Shown here piece after piece: positions 44,632 to 54,067 of a stretch of DNA of 64,000 bases. The position numbers were made by a program, and so were the translations under genes. The notes beneath the pieces are model-generated. The model was given only the letters and a program-made list of their open reading frames with translations, did no database searches and was not told the origin of the DNA. This DNA is from JALHMQ01 sp037441125 (GTDB lineage: Bacteria; Pseudomonadota; Gammaproteobacteria; Burkholderiales; Burkholderiaceae_F), in NCBI GenBank assembly GCA_037441125.1, contig JBBIST010000006.1:1-64000 (forward strand), given 5' to 3'. Each line of letters begins with the position of its first letter. Positions within the stretch are counted from its first letter, which is position 1.

Positions 44632-45890
44632 GTCCCGTGCTCTTGCCCGCCGGCGATCACGCGTACGCCGGGGCGCTGGCCGAATGGATAGACGAGTTCG
44701 CGCGGATGCTCGAGCTCCCAAACGGCGAAGTCGGCGCGCCGGCCGGCGGCGAGCGTGCCGCGGTCGGCGAGGCCGAGCGCACGCGCGCCGTGGACGGTGA
44801 TGCCGCGCAGCGCCTCCTCGGGCGTCAGGCGGAACAGCGTGCAGGCCATGTTCAGCATCAGCAGCGGCGACAGCGTCGGCGACGAGCCGGGATTGTGGTC
44901 GGTCGCAAGCGCGATCGGCACGCCGGCGGCGCGCAGTCTTTGCACCGGCGGAAGCTTCGTCTCGCGCAGGAAGTAAAACGCGCCCGGCAGCAGCACCGCG
45001 ACCGTGCCGGCGCGCGCCATCGCCTGCACGCCGGCCTCGCTCAAGTGCTCGAGGTGGTCGCACGACAGCGCGCCGAACTCGGCCGCGAGCTCGGCGCCGC
45101 CCTGGTCGCTGAACTGCTCGGCGTGCAGCTTGACCGGCAGGCCGAGCGCGCGTGCGGCTGCGAACACGCGCCGCGTCTGCGCCGGCGTAAAGCCGATGCG
45201 GTCGCAGAAGGCATCGACCGCATCGACCAGCCCTTCGGCGTGCAGCGCCGGCATCCAGGCGCAGACGGCGTCGATGTAGTCGTCGGCGCGGCGGTCGAAC
45301 TCGGGCGGCAGCGCGTGCGCGGCCAGGCAGGTCGTTCGCACCGCCAGCGGCAACTCGCGACCGAGGCGCCGCGCCACGCGCAGGCAGCGCGCCTCGTGCT
45401 CGGCCGCGAGGCCGTAGCCGGACTTGATCTCGACCGTGGTCACGCCTTCGGCCCGCAGCGCCAGCGCGCGCGCGCGAGCGGCGGCGTAGAGCGCCTCGTC
45501 GCCGGCGGCGCGCGTGGCGGCCACGGTCGCGCGGATGCCGCCGCCGGCGCGCGCGATCTCCTCGTAACTGGCACCCTGCGCACGCAGCTCGAACTCGCGC
45601 GCGCGATCGCCGCCGTAGACGAGGTGCGTGTGGCAGTCGACCAGGCTGGGCGTGACCAGACGGCCGCCGAGATCGTGCTCGGCGGCGAACGCAAGCGACG
45701 GAATCTGCCGCTCTTCGCCGGCCCAGCGCAGCGTCTCGCCCTCGACCACCAGCGCGCCGCGGTCGATCCAGCCCCAGGGCGCAGCGCCGGCCAGCGTTGC
45801 GAGCTGCGCGTTGCGCCACAGCGAGAGGCCCGCGCGCGCGCCGCCGCCGGCAGGCGCGCCGCCTGGATCCGCAGCGCCCGGCGGGCTCAT
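44628..45890 (-). CDS. hutI: imidazolonepropionase
   Basis: The product has 420 residues. The metal-binding VDCHTHLVYGGDRAREFE, the EIKSGYGL segment, KLHAEQFSDQGGAELA and ATDHNPGSSP all match HutI. It opens the imidazolone ring to give N-formimino-glutamate. The first 20 residues are Gly/Ala/Pro-rich and atypical, but the ATG overlap with the hutC stop (ATGA at 45890-45887) supports this start. Confidence 0.95.
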   Translation of the reverse strand: MSPPGAADPGGAPAGGGARAGLSLWRNAQLATLAGAAPWGWIDRGALVVEGETLRWAGEERQIPSLAFAAEHDLGGRLVTPSLVDCHTHLVYGGDRAREFELRAQGASYEEIARAGGGIRATVAATRAAGDEALYAAARARALALRAEGVTTVEIKSGYGLAAEHEARCLRVARRLGRELPLAVRTTCLAAHALPPEFDRRADDYIDAVCAWMPALHAEGLVDAVDAFCDRIGFTPAQTRRVFAAARALGLPVKLHAEQFSDQGGAELAAEFGALSCDHLEHLSEAGVQAMARAGTVAVLLPGAFYFLRETKLPPVQRLRAAGVPIALATDHNPGSSPTLSPLLMLNMACTLFRLTPEEALRGITVHGARALGLADRGTLAAGRRADFAVWELEHPRELVYPFGQRPGVRVIAGGQEHGT

Positions 45891-46627
45891 GGACTGAACC
45901 GCCCTGCGAGCTGGTAACGCGAGCCGGGGTGCACGAGACGCGCAATCGTGATCGGCAGACCGCGGCTTGCGCTGCGGCGGACGATCACCAGGCAGGGCTC
46001 GCCGCGCGCGATGGCGAGCAGCTTCGCGTCCTGTTCGGTCGGTGCGGCGGCTTCGAGCGTGTACTGCGCCTCCCAGTCGGGGATTCGCTCCAGGAGGTAG
46101 CGGGTCGGCGTCGTGCGCGCGAAGTCGACCTGCAGGAACCCGGGTGCTGCGGCCGGGTTGACGTAGCGGTCCTCCAGTTGCAGCGGCACGCCGTCCTCGT
46201 GGTGGACGATCAGCGTGTGAAACACCGGCGCCCCCGGCGCCAGGCCGAGCTGCCGCGCCAGCGCCGCGGGCGCCTTCTCCCGGCGCTTGACGTGCACGAT
46301 CGCATGGTGGCGGTGACCGCGCGCTTCGATCTCCTCCTGCAAATCGCGGATGGTCAGCGTCGACAGCACTCTTTGCACGCGCGCGGCGAAGGTGCCCACG
46401 CCCTGCACGCGTTCGACCAGCCCTTCTGATTGCAGCTCGCGCAGCGCCCGGTTGACGGTCATGCGGCTGAGGCCGAACTGGCCGACCAGCTCGGCCTCCG
46501 ACGGCATCAGCGCGCCCGGCGGCCAGCGGCCGCGCAGCAGCCCCGAGCGGATGAACTGCTTGACGCGGGCGTAGGGCGAGGCCGCAGCGCGCCGCGCGGC
46601 GGCAGTCGGAAGCGGCGCGGCAGGCAT
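45887..46627 (-). CDS. hutC: histidine utilisation repressor HutC (GntR family)
   Basis: The product has 246 residues. An N-terminal winged helix-turn-helix (MPSEAELVGQFGLSRMTVNR, ALRELQSEGLVERVQGVGTF) is followed by a C-terminal UTRA ligand domain. HutC proteins repress hut genes and release DNA on binding urocanate. It is the first gene of the leftward hut operon, and the palindrome at 46651-46662 lies 24 bp upstream of its start, which fits autoregulation. Confidence 0.93.
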   Translation of the reverse strand: MPAAPLPTAAARRAAASPYARVKQFIRSGLLRGRWPPGALMPSEAELVGQFGLSRMTVNRALRELQSEGLVERVQGVGTFAARVQRVLSTLTIRDLQEEIEARGHRHHAIVHVKRREKAPAALARQLGLAPGAPVFHTLIVHHEDGVPLQLEDRYVNPAAAPGFLQVDFARTTPTRYLLERIPDWEAQYTLEAAAPTEQDAKLLAIARGEPCLVIVRRSASRGLPITIARLVHPGSRYQLAGRFSP

Positions 46628-46650
46628 GCGAGGATCGTACTTGCGGCCCC

Positions 46651-46662
46651 CTGTCTAGACAA
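46651..46662. promoter_or_regulatory. HutC operator-like palindrome (hutC side)
   Basis: CTGTCTAGACAA contains the 10-bp palindrome TGTCTAGACA and differs by one base from the perfect palindrome before hutU. It sits in the intergenic region of hutC and the divergent tautomerase gene, so HutC could control both. Confidence 0.65.
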
Positions 46663-46769
46663 GCGACCGCGGTGCGGCGAGCGAGCCGATGCCGCCTGAG
46701 GTCGTGTCGATCCTGGCCACACCTTCAAGCGCTACAGTGCGGCTGTGACTCAGCAGGCTCGGAGACTCC

Positions 46770-47165
46770 ATGCCGCTTACCAAGGTCTATGCGCCCAAGC
46801 ACCTCGACGCGAGCAGAGTCAGGGCACTGGCAGACGCGGCTCAGGACGGGTTGGTCCAGACCTGCAACGTGCCGCCGAAGGATCTGTTTCAGCTCATCTC
46901 GCGCATGGATAGCGAGGAGATGATTCTGGACCCCGAGTTTGGCGGCGTGAACCGTACTCGCGACGCCTGCATCGTCGAGATCACGTTCCTGCAAGGTCGA
47001 ACGGACGATCAAAAGCGCAGCCTGTACCGGCACATCGCAGCGCGCGCCATGACCGCCGGCTTTAGGGCCGATGACGTAATGGTCGCGCTGACCGAGAACT
47101 CGCACATGGATTGGTCGCTCGGCCGGGGGATCGCGTATGCCGACCATGTGCATGCGACAGCCTGA
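46770..47165 (+). CDS. tautomerase-superfamily protein
   Basis: The product has 131 residues. It begins MPLTKVYAPKHLDASRVRAL; Pro immediately after Met is the catalytic base of tautomerases. ACIVEITFLQGRTDDQKRSL and a C-terminal helix fit the two-motif tautomerase (4-oxalocrotonate tautomerase relatives, about 130 residues). The substrate is unknown. It lies between the two hut half-operons and just upstream of a nitronate-monooxygenase-like gene. Confidence 0.82.
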   Translation: MPLTKVYAPKHLDASRVRALADAAQDGLVQTCNVPPKDLFQLISRMDSEEMILDPEFGGVNRTRDACIVEITFLQGRTDDQKRSLYRHIAARAMTAGFRADDVMVALTENSHMDWSLGRGIAYADHVHATA

Positions 47166-47225
47166 AGCCGGTGCCGGGGCGCCAGCCCGGACGCGACGGC
47201 ACGGCACGAGGAGACTTCGACCAAC

Positions 47226-48218
47226 ATGCAACTGAACACCAGACTCACGGAGAAGCTGCGGATCCGGCATCCAGTCCTCCTGGCACCCATGGGCATCATG
47301 GCTGGCGGAAGGCTGGCGGCAGCGGTATCGAACGCGGGCGGACTGGGCATCATCGGCGGCGGCTACGGAGACGCTGAGTGGCTGGAGCGGCAGTTCGCGG
47401 CGGCTGGGGCTGCCCGGGTCGGCTGCGGGTTCATCACCTGGTCGATGGCGAAAGATCCGAGCCTTCTCGACCGGGTCTTGGCCAAGCGACCGGCGGCGCT
47501 GATGTTGTCGTTTGGCGAAGTCGAGCCGCACGCGCCGCGCATCAAGGCACAGGGCGTGCCGGTGATCTGTCAGGTGCAGGGCATGAAGTACCTGCGCGAG
47601 GCCGTCGCGGCGGGCGCCGACATCGTCGTCGCCGAAGGTTGCGAGGCCGGCGGGCACAGCGGCCAGCGAGGACTGTTCACGCTCTTGCCCGAGGCCGCCG
47701 ACTACCTCGCAACGCATTCACCCGACACCGTTCTGGTCGCGGCCGGAGGCGTGGGCGACGGTCGCGGACTCGCTGCGGCGCTCATGCTCGGCGCGGACGG
47801 CGTTCTGGTCGGAACGCGGTTCATCGCCAGCGAGGAGTCGGAGGCGCCGGAGGGCTTTCGCCGTGCCATCGTCCGTGCCGACGGCGACTGCACGATGAAG
47901 TCGAACTCGGTCGATGTGGTCCGGAAGCGGTACTGGCCCAACCCGGAGTTCGTCGTTCGCGTCCTGAAGAACGGCTTCGTCGCCAGGTGGCATGGACGCG
48001 AGCGCGAGATGGAGCAGGCCATCGACGTCGAGTACGAGCGCTTCCGCTGCGCTTTCGAGGCGGGGGACGCCGACAACTCCGGCGTCCTCATGGGAGAAGT
48101 CTGCGGAATCATTCACGACTCGCCGCCGGCGGCGCAGATCGTCGAGAGCATGGTCGCGCAGGCCTGCCTGCTCCTGGGACCGCACTCGCGTCACGTGGTC
48201 GATCCGAAGGCCGCTTGA
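47226..48218 (+). CDS. nitronate monooxygenase / 2-nitropropane dioxygenase-like flavoprotein
   Basis: The product has 330 residues and a TIM-barrel FMN-binding fold: HPVLLAPMGIMAGGRLAAAV, VICQVQGMKYLREAVAAGAD, the EGCEAGGHSGQRG loop (catalytic His in AGGHSG) and AAGGVGDGRGLAAALMLGAD. The family oxidises alkyl nitronates, or in other branches reduces quinones or enoyl substrates. It follows the tautomerase by 60 bp, so the two probably form an operon. Its stop lies 5 bp before the second hut palindrome. Confidence 0.85.
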   Translation: MQLNTRLTEKLRIRHPVLLAPMGIMAGGRLAAAVSNAGGLGIIGGGYGDAEWLERQFAAAGAARVGCGFITWSMAKDPSLLDRVLAKRPAALMLSFGEVEPHAPRIKAQGVPVICQVQGMKYLREAVAAGADIVVAEGCEAGGHSGQRGLFTLLPEAADYLATHSPDTVLVAAGGVGDGRGLAAALMLGADGVLVGTRFIASEESEAPEGFRRAIVRADGDCTMKSNSVDVVRKRYWPNPEFVVRVLKNGFVARWHGREREMEQAIDVEYERFRCAFEAGDADNSGVLMGEVCGIIHDSPPAAQIVESMVAQACLLLGPHSRHVVDPKAA

Positions 48219-48223
48219 CCCTT

Positions 48224-48237
48224 GTTGTCTAGACAAC
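48224..48237. promoter_or_regulatory. HutC operator-like palindrome (hutU side)
   Basis: GTTGTCTAGACAAC is a perfect 14-bp palindrome, 61 bp before the hutU ATG. It shares CTGTCTAGACAA-type symmetry with the site upstream of hutC. Confidence 0.7.
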
Positions 48238-48298
48238 TAGAGTGACGGCGCCCTCCCGCGTCGGAGCAACCGACTCGAACGTTCGCCGCGAGGACCCG

Positions 48299-50011
48299 AT
48301 GCACGATCCGTCGCCACCGCAGCGCGCCGGCAGCGGCCTTGCTCCGCATCCGGTGCGCGCGCCGCGCGGCAGCCAGCTCGCCTGCAAGAACTGGCTGATC
48401 GAGGCCGCCTACCGGATGATCCAGAACAACCTCGATCCTGAGGTGGCCGAGAACCCCGAGGCGCTGGTGGTCTACGGCGGCATCGGCAAGGCGGCGCGCA
48501 ACTGGGACTGCTACGAGGCGATCCTGCGCGCGCTGCGCGAACTGAACGAAGACGAGTCGCTGCTCATTCAATCCGGCAAGCCGGTCGGTGTGCTGCGCAC
48601 GCACGTGGACGCGCCGCGGGTGCTGATCGCCAACTCGAACCTCGTGCCCAAGTGGGCGACCTGGGAGCACTTCCACGAGCTCGACCGCAAGGGCCTGATG
48701 ATGTTCGGCCAGATGACCGCGGGCAGTTGGATCTACATCGGCAGCCAGGGCATCGTTCAGGGCACCTACGAGACCTTCGCCGAGGCCGGCCGCCAGCACT
48801 ACGCGGGCAGCCTCGGCGGCCGCTGGATCCTGACCGCGGGGCTGGGCGGCATGGGCGGCGCGCAGCCGCTGGCGGCGAGCTTCGCCGGCGCCTGTTCGCT
48901 CACCATCGAATGCCAGCAAAGCCGCATCGACTTTCGCCTGCGCAGCCGTTACCTCGATGAGCAGGCGGGCAGCCTGGACGACGCGCTGGCGCGCATCCGC
49001 CGCTACACGGGCGAAGGCAAGGCGGTGTCGATCGGCCTGCTCGGCAACGCGGCCGAAGTCCTGCCCGAGCTGGTGCGGCGCGCGCGCGCCGGCGGCGTGA
49101 GGCCCGACCTCGTGACCGACCAGACCTCGGCGCACGACCTTATCAACGGCTACCTGCCGGCCGGCTGGACCGTCGACGAGTGGCGCGCGGCGCAGGCCGA
49201 CGACAGCCGGCACGCGCGACTGGGCGATGCCGCCGCGGCGAGCTGCGCCGTGCACGTGCAGGCGATGCTGGAGTTCCACGCGATGGGCGTGCCCACCGTC
49301 GACTACGGCAACAACATCCGCCAGGTGGCCTTCGACCGCGGCGTTCGCAACGCCTTCGACTTCCCCGGCTTCGTGCCGGCGTACCTCCGGCCGCTGTTCT
49401 GCCGCGGCAAGGGGCCGTTCCGCTGGGTGGCGCTGTCGGGCGATCCGCAAGACATCCGCAGGACCGACGCGCGGATCAAGGCGCTCTTCCCCGAGGATGC
49501 GCACCTGCACCATTGGCTCGACATGGCGCAGTCGAGGATCGCCTTCCAGGGCCTGCCGGCGCGCATCTGCTGGATCGGCCTGGGCGAGCGCCAGCGCGCC
49601 GGGCTCGCCTTCAACGAGATGGTGAGGAGCGGCGAACTGAAGGCGCCGATCGTGATCGGCCGCGACCATCTGGATTCGGGCTCGGTGGCGAGCCCCAACC
49701 GCGAGACCGAGGCGATGCGCGACGGCTCGGACGCGGTGTCCGACTGGCCGCTGCTCAACGCGCTGCTCAACACCGCCAGCGGCGCCACCTGGGTCAGCCT
49801 GCACCACGGCGGCGGCGTCGGCATGGGCTACTCGCAGCACGCCGGCGTGGTGATCGTCTGCGACGGCACCGATGCCGCCGCCAAGCGCCTCGAGCGCGTG
49901 CTCTGGAACGATCCGGCCAGTGGCGTGATGCGCCATGCCGATGCCGGCTACGAGCTCGCCATCCAGTGCGCGCGCGAGCAGGGCCTGAAGCTGCCGATGA
50001 TCGGCGCGTAA
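48299..50011 (+). CDS. hutU: urocanate hydratase
   Basis: The product has 570 residues, a full-length urocanase. The NAD-binding segment LGGRWILTAGLGGMGGAQPL, YGNNIRQVAFDRG and VPAYLRPLFCRGKGPFRWVA (with the active-site Cys) are diagnostic. It hydrates urocanate to 4-imidazolone-5-propionate. The ATG at 48299 follows GAGGA. It is the first gene of the rightward hut operon. Confidence 0.96.
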   Translation: MHDPSPPQRAGSGLAPHPVRAPRGSQLACKNWLIEAAYRMIQNNLDPEVAENPEALVVYGGIGKAARNWDCYEAILRALRELNEDESLLIQSGKPVGVLRTHVDAPRVLIANSNLVPKWATWEHFHELDRKGLMMFGQMTAGSWIYIGSQGIVQGTYETFAEAGRQHYAGSLGGRWILTAGLGGMGGAQPLAASFAGACSLTIECQQSRIDFRLRSRYLDEQAGSLDDALARIRRYTGEGKAVSIGLLGNAAEVLPELVRRARAGGVRPDLVTDQTSAHDLINGYLPAGWTVDEWRAAQADDSRHARLGDAAAASCAVHVQAMLEFHAMGVPTVDYGNNIRQVAFDRGVRNAFDFPGFVPAYLRPLFCRGKGPFRWVALSGDPQDIRRTDARIKALFPEDAHLHHWLDMAQSRIAFQGLPARICWIGLGERQRAGLAFNEMVRSGELKAPIVIGRDHLDSGSVASPNRETEAMRDGSDAVSDWPLLNALLNTASGATWVSLHHGGGVGMGYSQHAGVVIVCDGTDAAAKRLERVLWNDPASGVMRHADAGYELAIQCAREQGLKLPMIGA

Positions 50012-50024
50012 CCGGCCTGCCGCG

Positions 50025-51599
50025 ATGGCTGCACTGACGCTCAGGCCGGGTGCGCTGACGCTCGACGAATTGCGCACGATCCACGCCGGCGGACTGGAGC
50101 TTGCGATCGACCCGGCGGCGCAGGCCGCGATCACCGCCAGTGCCGCCGTCGTGCGGCGCGCGGCCGCCGGCGCGGCCGCCGTCTACGGCGTCAACACCGG
50201 CTTCGGCAAGCTCGCCTCGACGCGCATCGGCGCCGCCGACCTGGACTCGCTCCAGCGCAACTTGATCCGCTCGCACAGCGCTGGCGTCGGCGCGCCGCTC
50301 GCGCCCGCGGTCGTGCGGCTGATGCTGGCGCTGAAGGCGGCGAGCCTGGCGCGCGGCCACTCGGGCGTGCGGCCGCTCGTGATCGAGCGACTGCTCGCCG
50401 TGCACAACGCCGGGCTGGTGCCGTACGTGCCGGGCCAGGGCTCGGTCGGCGCCTCGGGCGACCTGGCGCCGCTGGCGCACATGACGCTGGCGCTGATGGG
50501 CGAGGGCGACTTCCTGGTCGAGGGCGGGCGCGCGCCGGCGGCGCCGCTGCTGCGCCAGGCCGGCATCGCGCCGCTGGTGCTCGAAGCGAAGGAAGGCCTG
50601 GCGCTGATCAACGGCACGCAGACCTCGACCGCGCTGGCGCTGCACGCGCTGCTCGCCTTCGAGCCGGTGCTCGAGGCGGCGCTGGTGGTCGGCGCGCTCT
50701 CAGTCGATGCCGCGCGCGGCAGCGACGGCCCCTTCGATCCGCGCATCCACGAACTGCGCGGCCAGCCCGGCCAGATCGACGTCGCGCGCTGTTACCGCAC
50801 GCTGCTCGAGGGCTCGGCGATCCGCGCCTCGCACCGGGAAGGCGACGACCGCGTCCAGGACCCGTACAGCCTGCGCTGCCAGCCGCAGGTGGTCGGCGCC
50901 TGCCTCGACCAGTTGCGCCACGCGGCGCGGGTGCTGGTGCGCGAAGCCAACGCGGTCACCGACAACCCGCTGGTGTTCGCCGGCGCGCAGGCGAGCGAGG
51001 TCGCGGAGCCCGGCGGCACGATCCTCTCGGGCGGCAACTTCCACGCCGAGCCGGTGGCGCTCGCCTGCGATGCGACGGCGCTGGCGATCGCCGAAGTCGG
51101 CGCGATCGCCGAGCGGCGCGTCGCGATGCTGATCGACGCCGGTGTTTCGCGCCTGCCGCCGTTTCTCGCCGCCGATGCCGGACTGAACAGCGGCTTCATG
51201 ATCGCGCACGTGACCGCGGCCGCGCTCGCGAGCGAGAACAAGTCGCTCGCGCATCCGGCCAGCGTCGACAGCCTGCCGACCAGCGCCAACCAGGAGGACC
51301 ACGTCAGCATGGCCACCTTCGCCGCGCGCCGCCTGCAGCCGATGATCGCCAACAGCGCGCACATCGTCGCCATCGAGTGGCTGGCGGCGGCTCAGGGCAT
51401 CGAGTTCCTGCGCCCGCTCGCCAGTTCGCCGCCGCTGGAGGCCGCGCACGCGCTGCTGCGCCGGCACTGCCCGTCGCTCGCTGCCGACCGCAGCCTCGCG
51501 GCCGACATCGAGCGCGCCGCCGCGCTCGTCAGCGACGGCTCAGTCGCGCGCATCCTGCGCGGCTCGCCCGGGCTGCCAGCGCTGTTGACGGCGGGCTGA
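50025..51599 (+). CDS. hutH: histidine ammonia-lyase
   Basis: The product has 524 residues. The Ala-Ser-Gly of SVGASGDLAPLAH at residues 143-145 forms the electrophilic MIO cofactor; YGVNTGFGKLA, QDPYSLRCQPQV and LPTSANQEDHVSM are other conserved stretches. It converts histidine to urocanate, the first step and the source of the HutC inducer. It starts 13 nt after the hutU stop. Confidence 0.96.
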   Translation: MAALTLRPGALTLDELRTIHAGGLELAIDPAAQAAITASAAVVRRAAAGAAAVYGVNTGFGKLASTRIGAADLDSLQRNLIRSHSAGVGAPLAPAVVRLMLALKAASLARGHSGVRPLVIERLLAVHNAGLVPYVPGQGSVGASGDLAPLAHMTLALMGEGDFLVEGGRAPAAPLLRQAGIAPLVLEAKEGLALINGTQTSTALALHALLAFEPVLEAALVVGALSVDAARGSDGPFDPRIHELRGQPGQIDVARCYRTLLEGSAIRASHREGDDRVQDPYSLRCQPQVVGACLDQLRHAARVLVREANAVTDNPLVFAGAQASEVAEPGGTILSGGNFHAEPVALACDATALAIAEVGAIAERRVAMLIDAGVSRLPPFLAADAGLNSGFMIAHVTAAALASENKSLAHPASVDSLPTSANQEDHVSMATFAARRLQPMIANSAHIVAIEWLAAAQGIEFLRPLASSPPLEAAHALLRRHCPSLAADRSLAADIERAAALVSDGSVARILRGSPGLPALLTAG

Positions 51600-51740
51600 G
51601 GGTCCGCGGCGCACCGGTCGTGATGCGCGCAAACCCCGACCCCGCCGCACGCACGGTCGACGGCGGCGCCTGCGTCTGCTTCGGCGATACTCGCGCCGGC
51701 CCGGGCGGCGGTCGCTCGGGCGTGACCGATCGGACCCACC

Positions 51741-52319
51741 ATGACCCTGCTCGTTCTCGGCCTCGTGCTCTTTCTCGGCGCCCACTCGCTGCGCATCGTC
51801 GCTGAGCCGTGGCGCGTGCAGCGCATCGCCGCCCTCGGGCCGAACGCCTGGAAGGCCGCGGTCGGTGCGGTGTCGGTGGCGGGCTTCGTGCTGATCGTCT
51901 ACGGCTACGGTGCCGCGCGCCAGGAGCCGGTGTTCCTGTTCGCGCCGCCGGTGTGGACGCGCCATTTGGCCTCGCTGCTGACGATCCCGGCCTTCATCCT
52001 GCTTGCGGCCGCCTTCGTTCCCGGCACGCGCATCAAGCAGGCGGTCGGCCACCCGATGGTGCTCGGGGTCAAGTTCTGGGCGCTGTCGCACCTGATCGCC
52101 AACGGCATGTTGGCCGATCTCGTGCTTTTCGGCGCCTTCCTCGTCTGGGCGGTGGTCGATTACACGGCCGCGCGCCGGCGCGACCGTGCTGCCGGCACCG
52201 TCTACCCGGCCGGACCGCTGACGCGCGACCTGCTCGCGGTCGGCGCCGGCCTGGTGGCGTGGGTGCTGTTCGCGTTCTGGCTGCACCGGGTGCTGATCGG
52301 CATGGCGCCGTTCGGCTGA
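51741..52319 (+). CDS. nnrU: NnrU family membrane protein
   Basis: The product has 192 residues. Five or six hydrophobic helices are seen, with GHPMVLGVKFWALSHLIANG and the characteristic LFGAFLVWAVVDY. NnrU proteins are linked to denitrification in some rhodobacteria, but members occur widely without denitrification genes, and none are near here. A role in sterol- or heme-like handling is possible; I make no firm functional claim. Confidence 0.85.
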   Translation: MTLLVLGLVLFLGAHSLRIVAEPWRVQRIAALGPNAWKAAVGAVSVAGFVLIVYGYGAARQEPVFLFAPPVWTRHLASLLTIPAFILLAAAFVPGTRIKQAVGHPMVLGVKFWALSHLIANGMLADLVLFGAFLVWAVVDYTAARRRDRAAGTVYPAGPLTRDLLAVGAGLVAWVLFAFWLHRVLIGMAPFG

Positions 52320-52488
52320 GCGGCGCGCGGCGCGAGGCTCGGCACCCCGAGAGTCGCGCCAGCCGCGGGCCTTGCCGGCGGTCAAGCCCGTCGCGCGAGG
52401 TGCCGGCGTATCCTGCGCTGCAGGCGCCCGCGAGCGGGCGCAGCTCGAGCGCGCCGCCGCGCCCGAGCCGCACAGCGGAGGTCGACCC

Positions 52489-52776
52489 GTGAGCCACAAG
52501 CACGCACACTTGCTGCGCACACTGTTCAAGGACCCGGTCAGCGGCAACATTCACTGGCGCGAAGTCGAGTCGCTGCTCAATCACGTCGGCGCCGAGATCG
52601 AGTCGCTGTCGGGCGCACGCCTGCGCGTGAAGCTCAACCGCATGGAAGGCGTGCTGCACCGGCCGCACCACGGCAGCACGCTCGACCGCAGCTCGGTCAT
52701 GCACCTGCGCGAATTCCTCGGTCGCGCCGGCGTCACGCCCTCGGCCTACGAGGCACGCAAGAACGCCTCGGCCTGA
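52489..52776 (+). CDS. HicA-like protein
   Basis: The product has 95 residues: VSHKHAHLLRTLFKDPV, then WREVESLLNHVGAEIES and HRPHHGSTLDRSSVMHLREF. The double-stranded RNA-binding-like fold with a His near residue 60 (HRPHH) resembles HicA toxins, but this longer KHAHLLRTLF-type branch is often a stand-alone gene. No HicB antitoxin gene is adjacent on either strand. The GTG at 52489 follows GGAGG. Confidence 0.65.
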   Translation: MSHKHAHLLRTLFKDPVSGNIHWREVESLLNHVGAEIESLSGARLRVKLNRMEGVLHRPHHGSTLDRSSVMHLREFLGRAGVTPSAYEARKNASA

Positions 52777-52846
52777 GACGCCGGCGGCGGCGCGCGCCAC
52801 GCGCGGCCGCTCGCTCGCCGGTGCGCTTCGCTCGCCGCGAGCGCCA

Positions 52847-53926
52847 ATGAACGCTGCGTTGCGCTGGGACCTGTTCTGCCAGGTCGTCGACAACTACGGC
52901 GACCTCGGCGTGTGCTGGCGGCTGGCGGCCGATCTGGCGGCGCGCGGCGACAGCGTGCGCCTGTGGGTCGACGATGCGCGCGCGCTCGCCTGGATGGCGC
53001 CGCGCGGCGCCGCCGGCGTCTGCGTCGATCGCTGGCCGGCGGCCGACGACGCCGGCATCGCGCCGGCCGATGCGGTGATCGAAGCCTTCGGTTGCAGCCT
53101 GCCGCCCGGCTTCGTGCAGGCGATGGCGGCGCGCCGGCCGCCGCCGGCGTGGATCAATCTTGAGTACCTGAGCGCCGAGGACTACGTCGAGCGCAACCAC
53201 CTGCTGCCGTCGCCGCAATTGGCCGGGGCCGGGCGCGGCCTGGTCAAGCACTTCTACTATCCGGGCTTCAGCGAGCGCACCGGCGGCCTGATGCGCGAGA
53301 CCGACCTGGCGGCGCGCCAGCGCGCCTTCGATGCCGCCGCCTGGCGGCGCGCGCAGGGCATCGCTCCGGCGGCCGGCGAGCGCAGCGTGAGCCTGTTTTG
53401 CTATGCCAACGCGGCGCTGCCGGCGCTGGTCGATGCGCTTGCGGCCGAGCCGACCCTGCTGCTGGTCACACTCGGGCCGGCGGCGCAGCAGGTGCAGGCC
53501 TTGCTCGGCCGCGAGGCGCGGCGCGGTGCGCTGCGCGCGCAGTTCCTGCCGGCGCTGGCGCAGACCGACTACGACCACCTGCTGTGGTCGTGCGACCTGA
53601 ACCTGGTGCGCGGCGAAGACTCCTTCGTTCGCGCCCAGTGGGCGGGCCGGCCCTTCCTGTGGCAACTCTATCCGCAGTCCGACGGCGCGCATGCGCGCAA
53701 GCTCGAAGCCTTCAACGATCGCTTCCTGCACGGCGCGCCGGCGGCGCTGGCGGTGCGACTGCGCGCGGCGTCGCGCACCTGGAACGGGATCGGTGCGGCC
53801 GCGCAGCGCATCGAGCTGCCGCAGCTAGCCGCCTGGGGCGAGCACTGCCGTGCCTGGCGCGAGCGGCTGCGGCGCCTGCCCGACCTGACCGCCGGCCTGC
53901 GCGCCCTGGCGCGCTCAGGCCGGTAA
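52847..53926 (+). CDS. earP: elongation factor P rhamnosyltransferase EarP
   Basis: The product has 359 residues, a GT-B fold glycosyltransferase of the former DUF2331. The N-terminal FCQVVDNYGDLGVCWRLA supplies catalytic Asp residues (Asp15 and Asp19 here, matching the pair near 13 and 17 in studied homologues). The C-terminal LVRGEDSFVRAQWAGRPF includes the conserved Glu that holds dTDP-rhamnose. It transfers rhamnose to Arg32 of EF-P, whose gene is next, 141 bp downstream. Confidence 0.95.
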   Translation: MNAALRWDLFCQVVDNYGDLGVCWRLAADLAARGDSVRLWVDDARALAWMAPRGAAGVCVDRWPAADDAGIAPADAVIEAFGCSLPPGFVQAMAARRPPPAWINLEYLSAEDYVERNHLLPSPQLAGAGRGLVKHFYYPGFSERTGGLMRETDLAARQRAFDAAAWRRAQGIAPAAGERSVSLFCYANAALPALVDALAAEPTLLLVTLGPAAQQVQALLGREARRGALRAQFLPALAQTDYDHLLWSCDLNLVRGEDSFVRAQWAGRPFLWQLYPQSDGAHARKLEAFNDRFLHGAPAALAVRLRAASRTWNGIGAAAQRIELPQLAAWGEHCRAWRERLRRLPDLTAGLRALARSGR

Positions 53927-54067
53927 AATCGCCGGTCGAGCGCGGCGAGACGAGCCACCGGCCGCCGCACGCCGGGCGCGCCCGGTCGTACCGATTCTTC
54001 GCCCCATGCGCGAGCGCTGCGCCGTCGCGCCGCGGGCGCCGCCCGATCACCCCGCAGGAATCACGCC

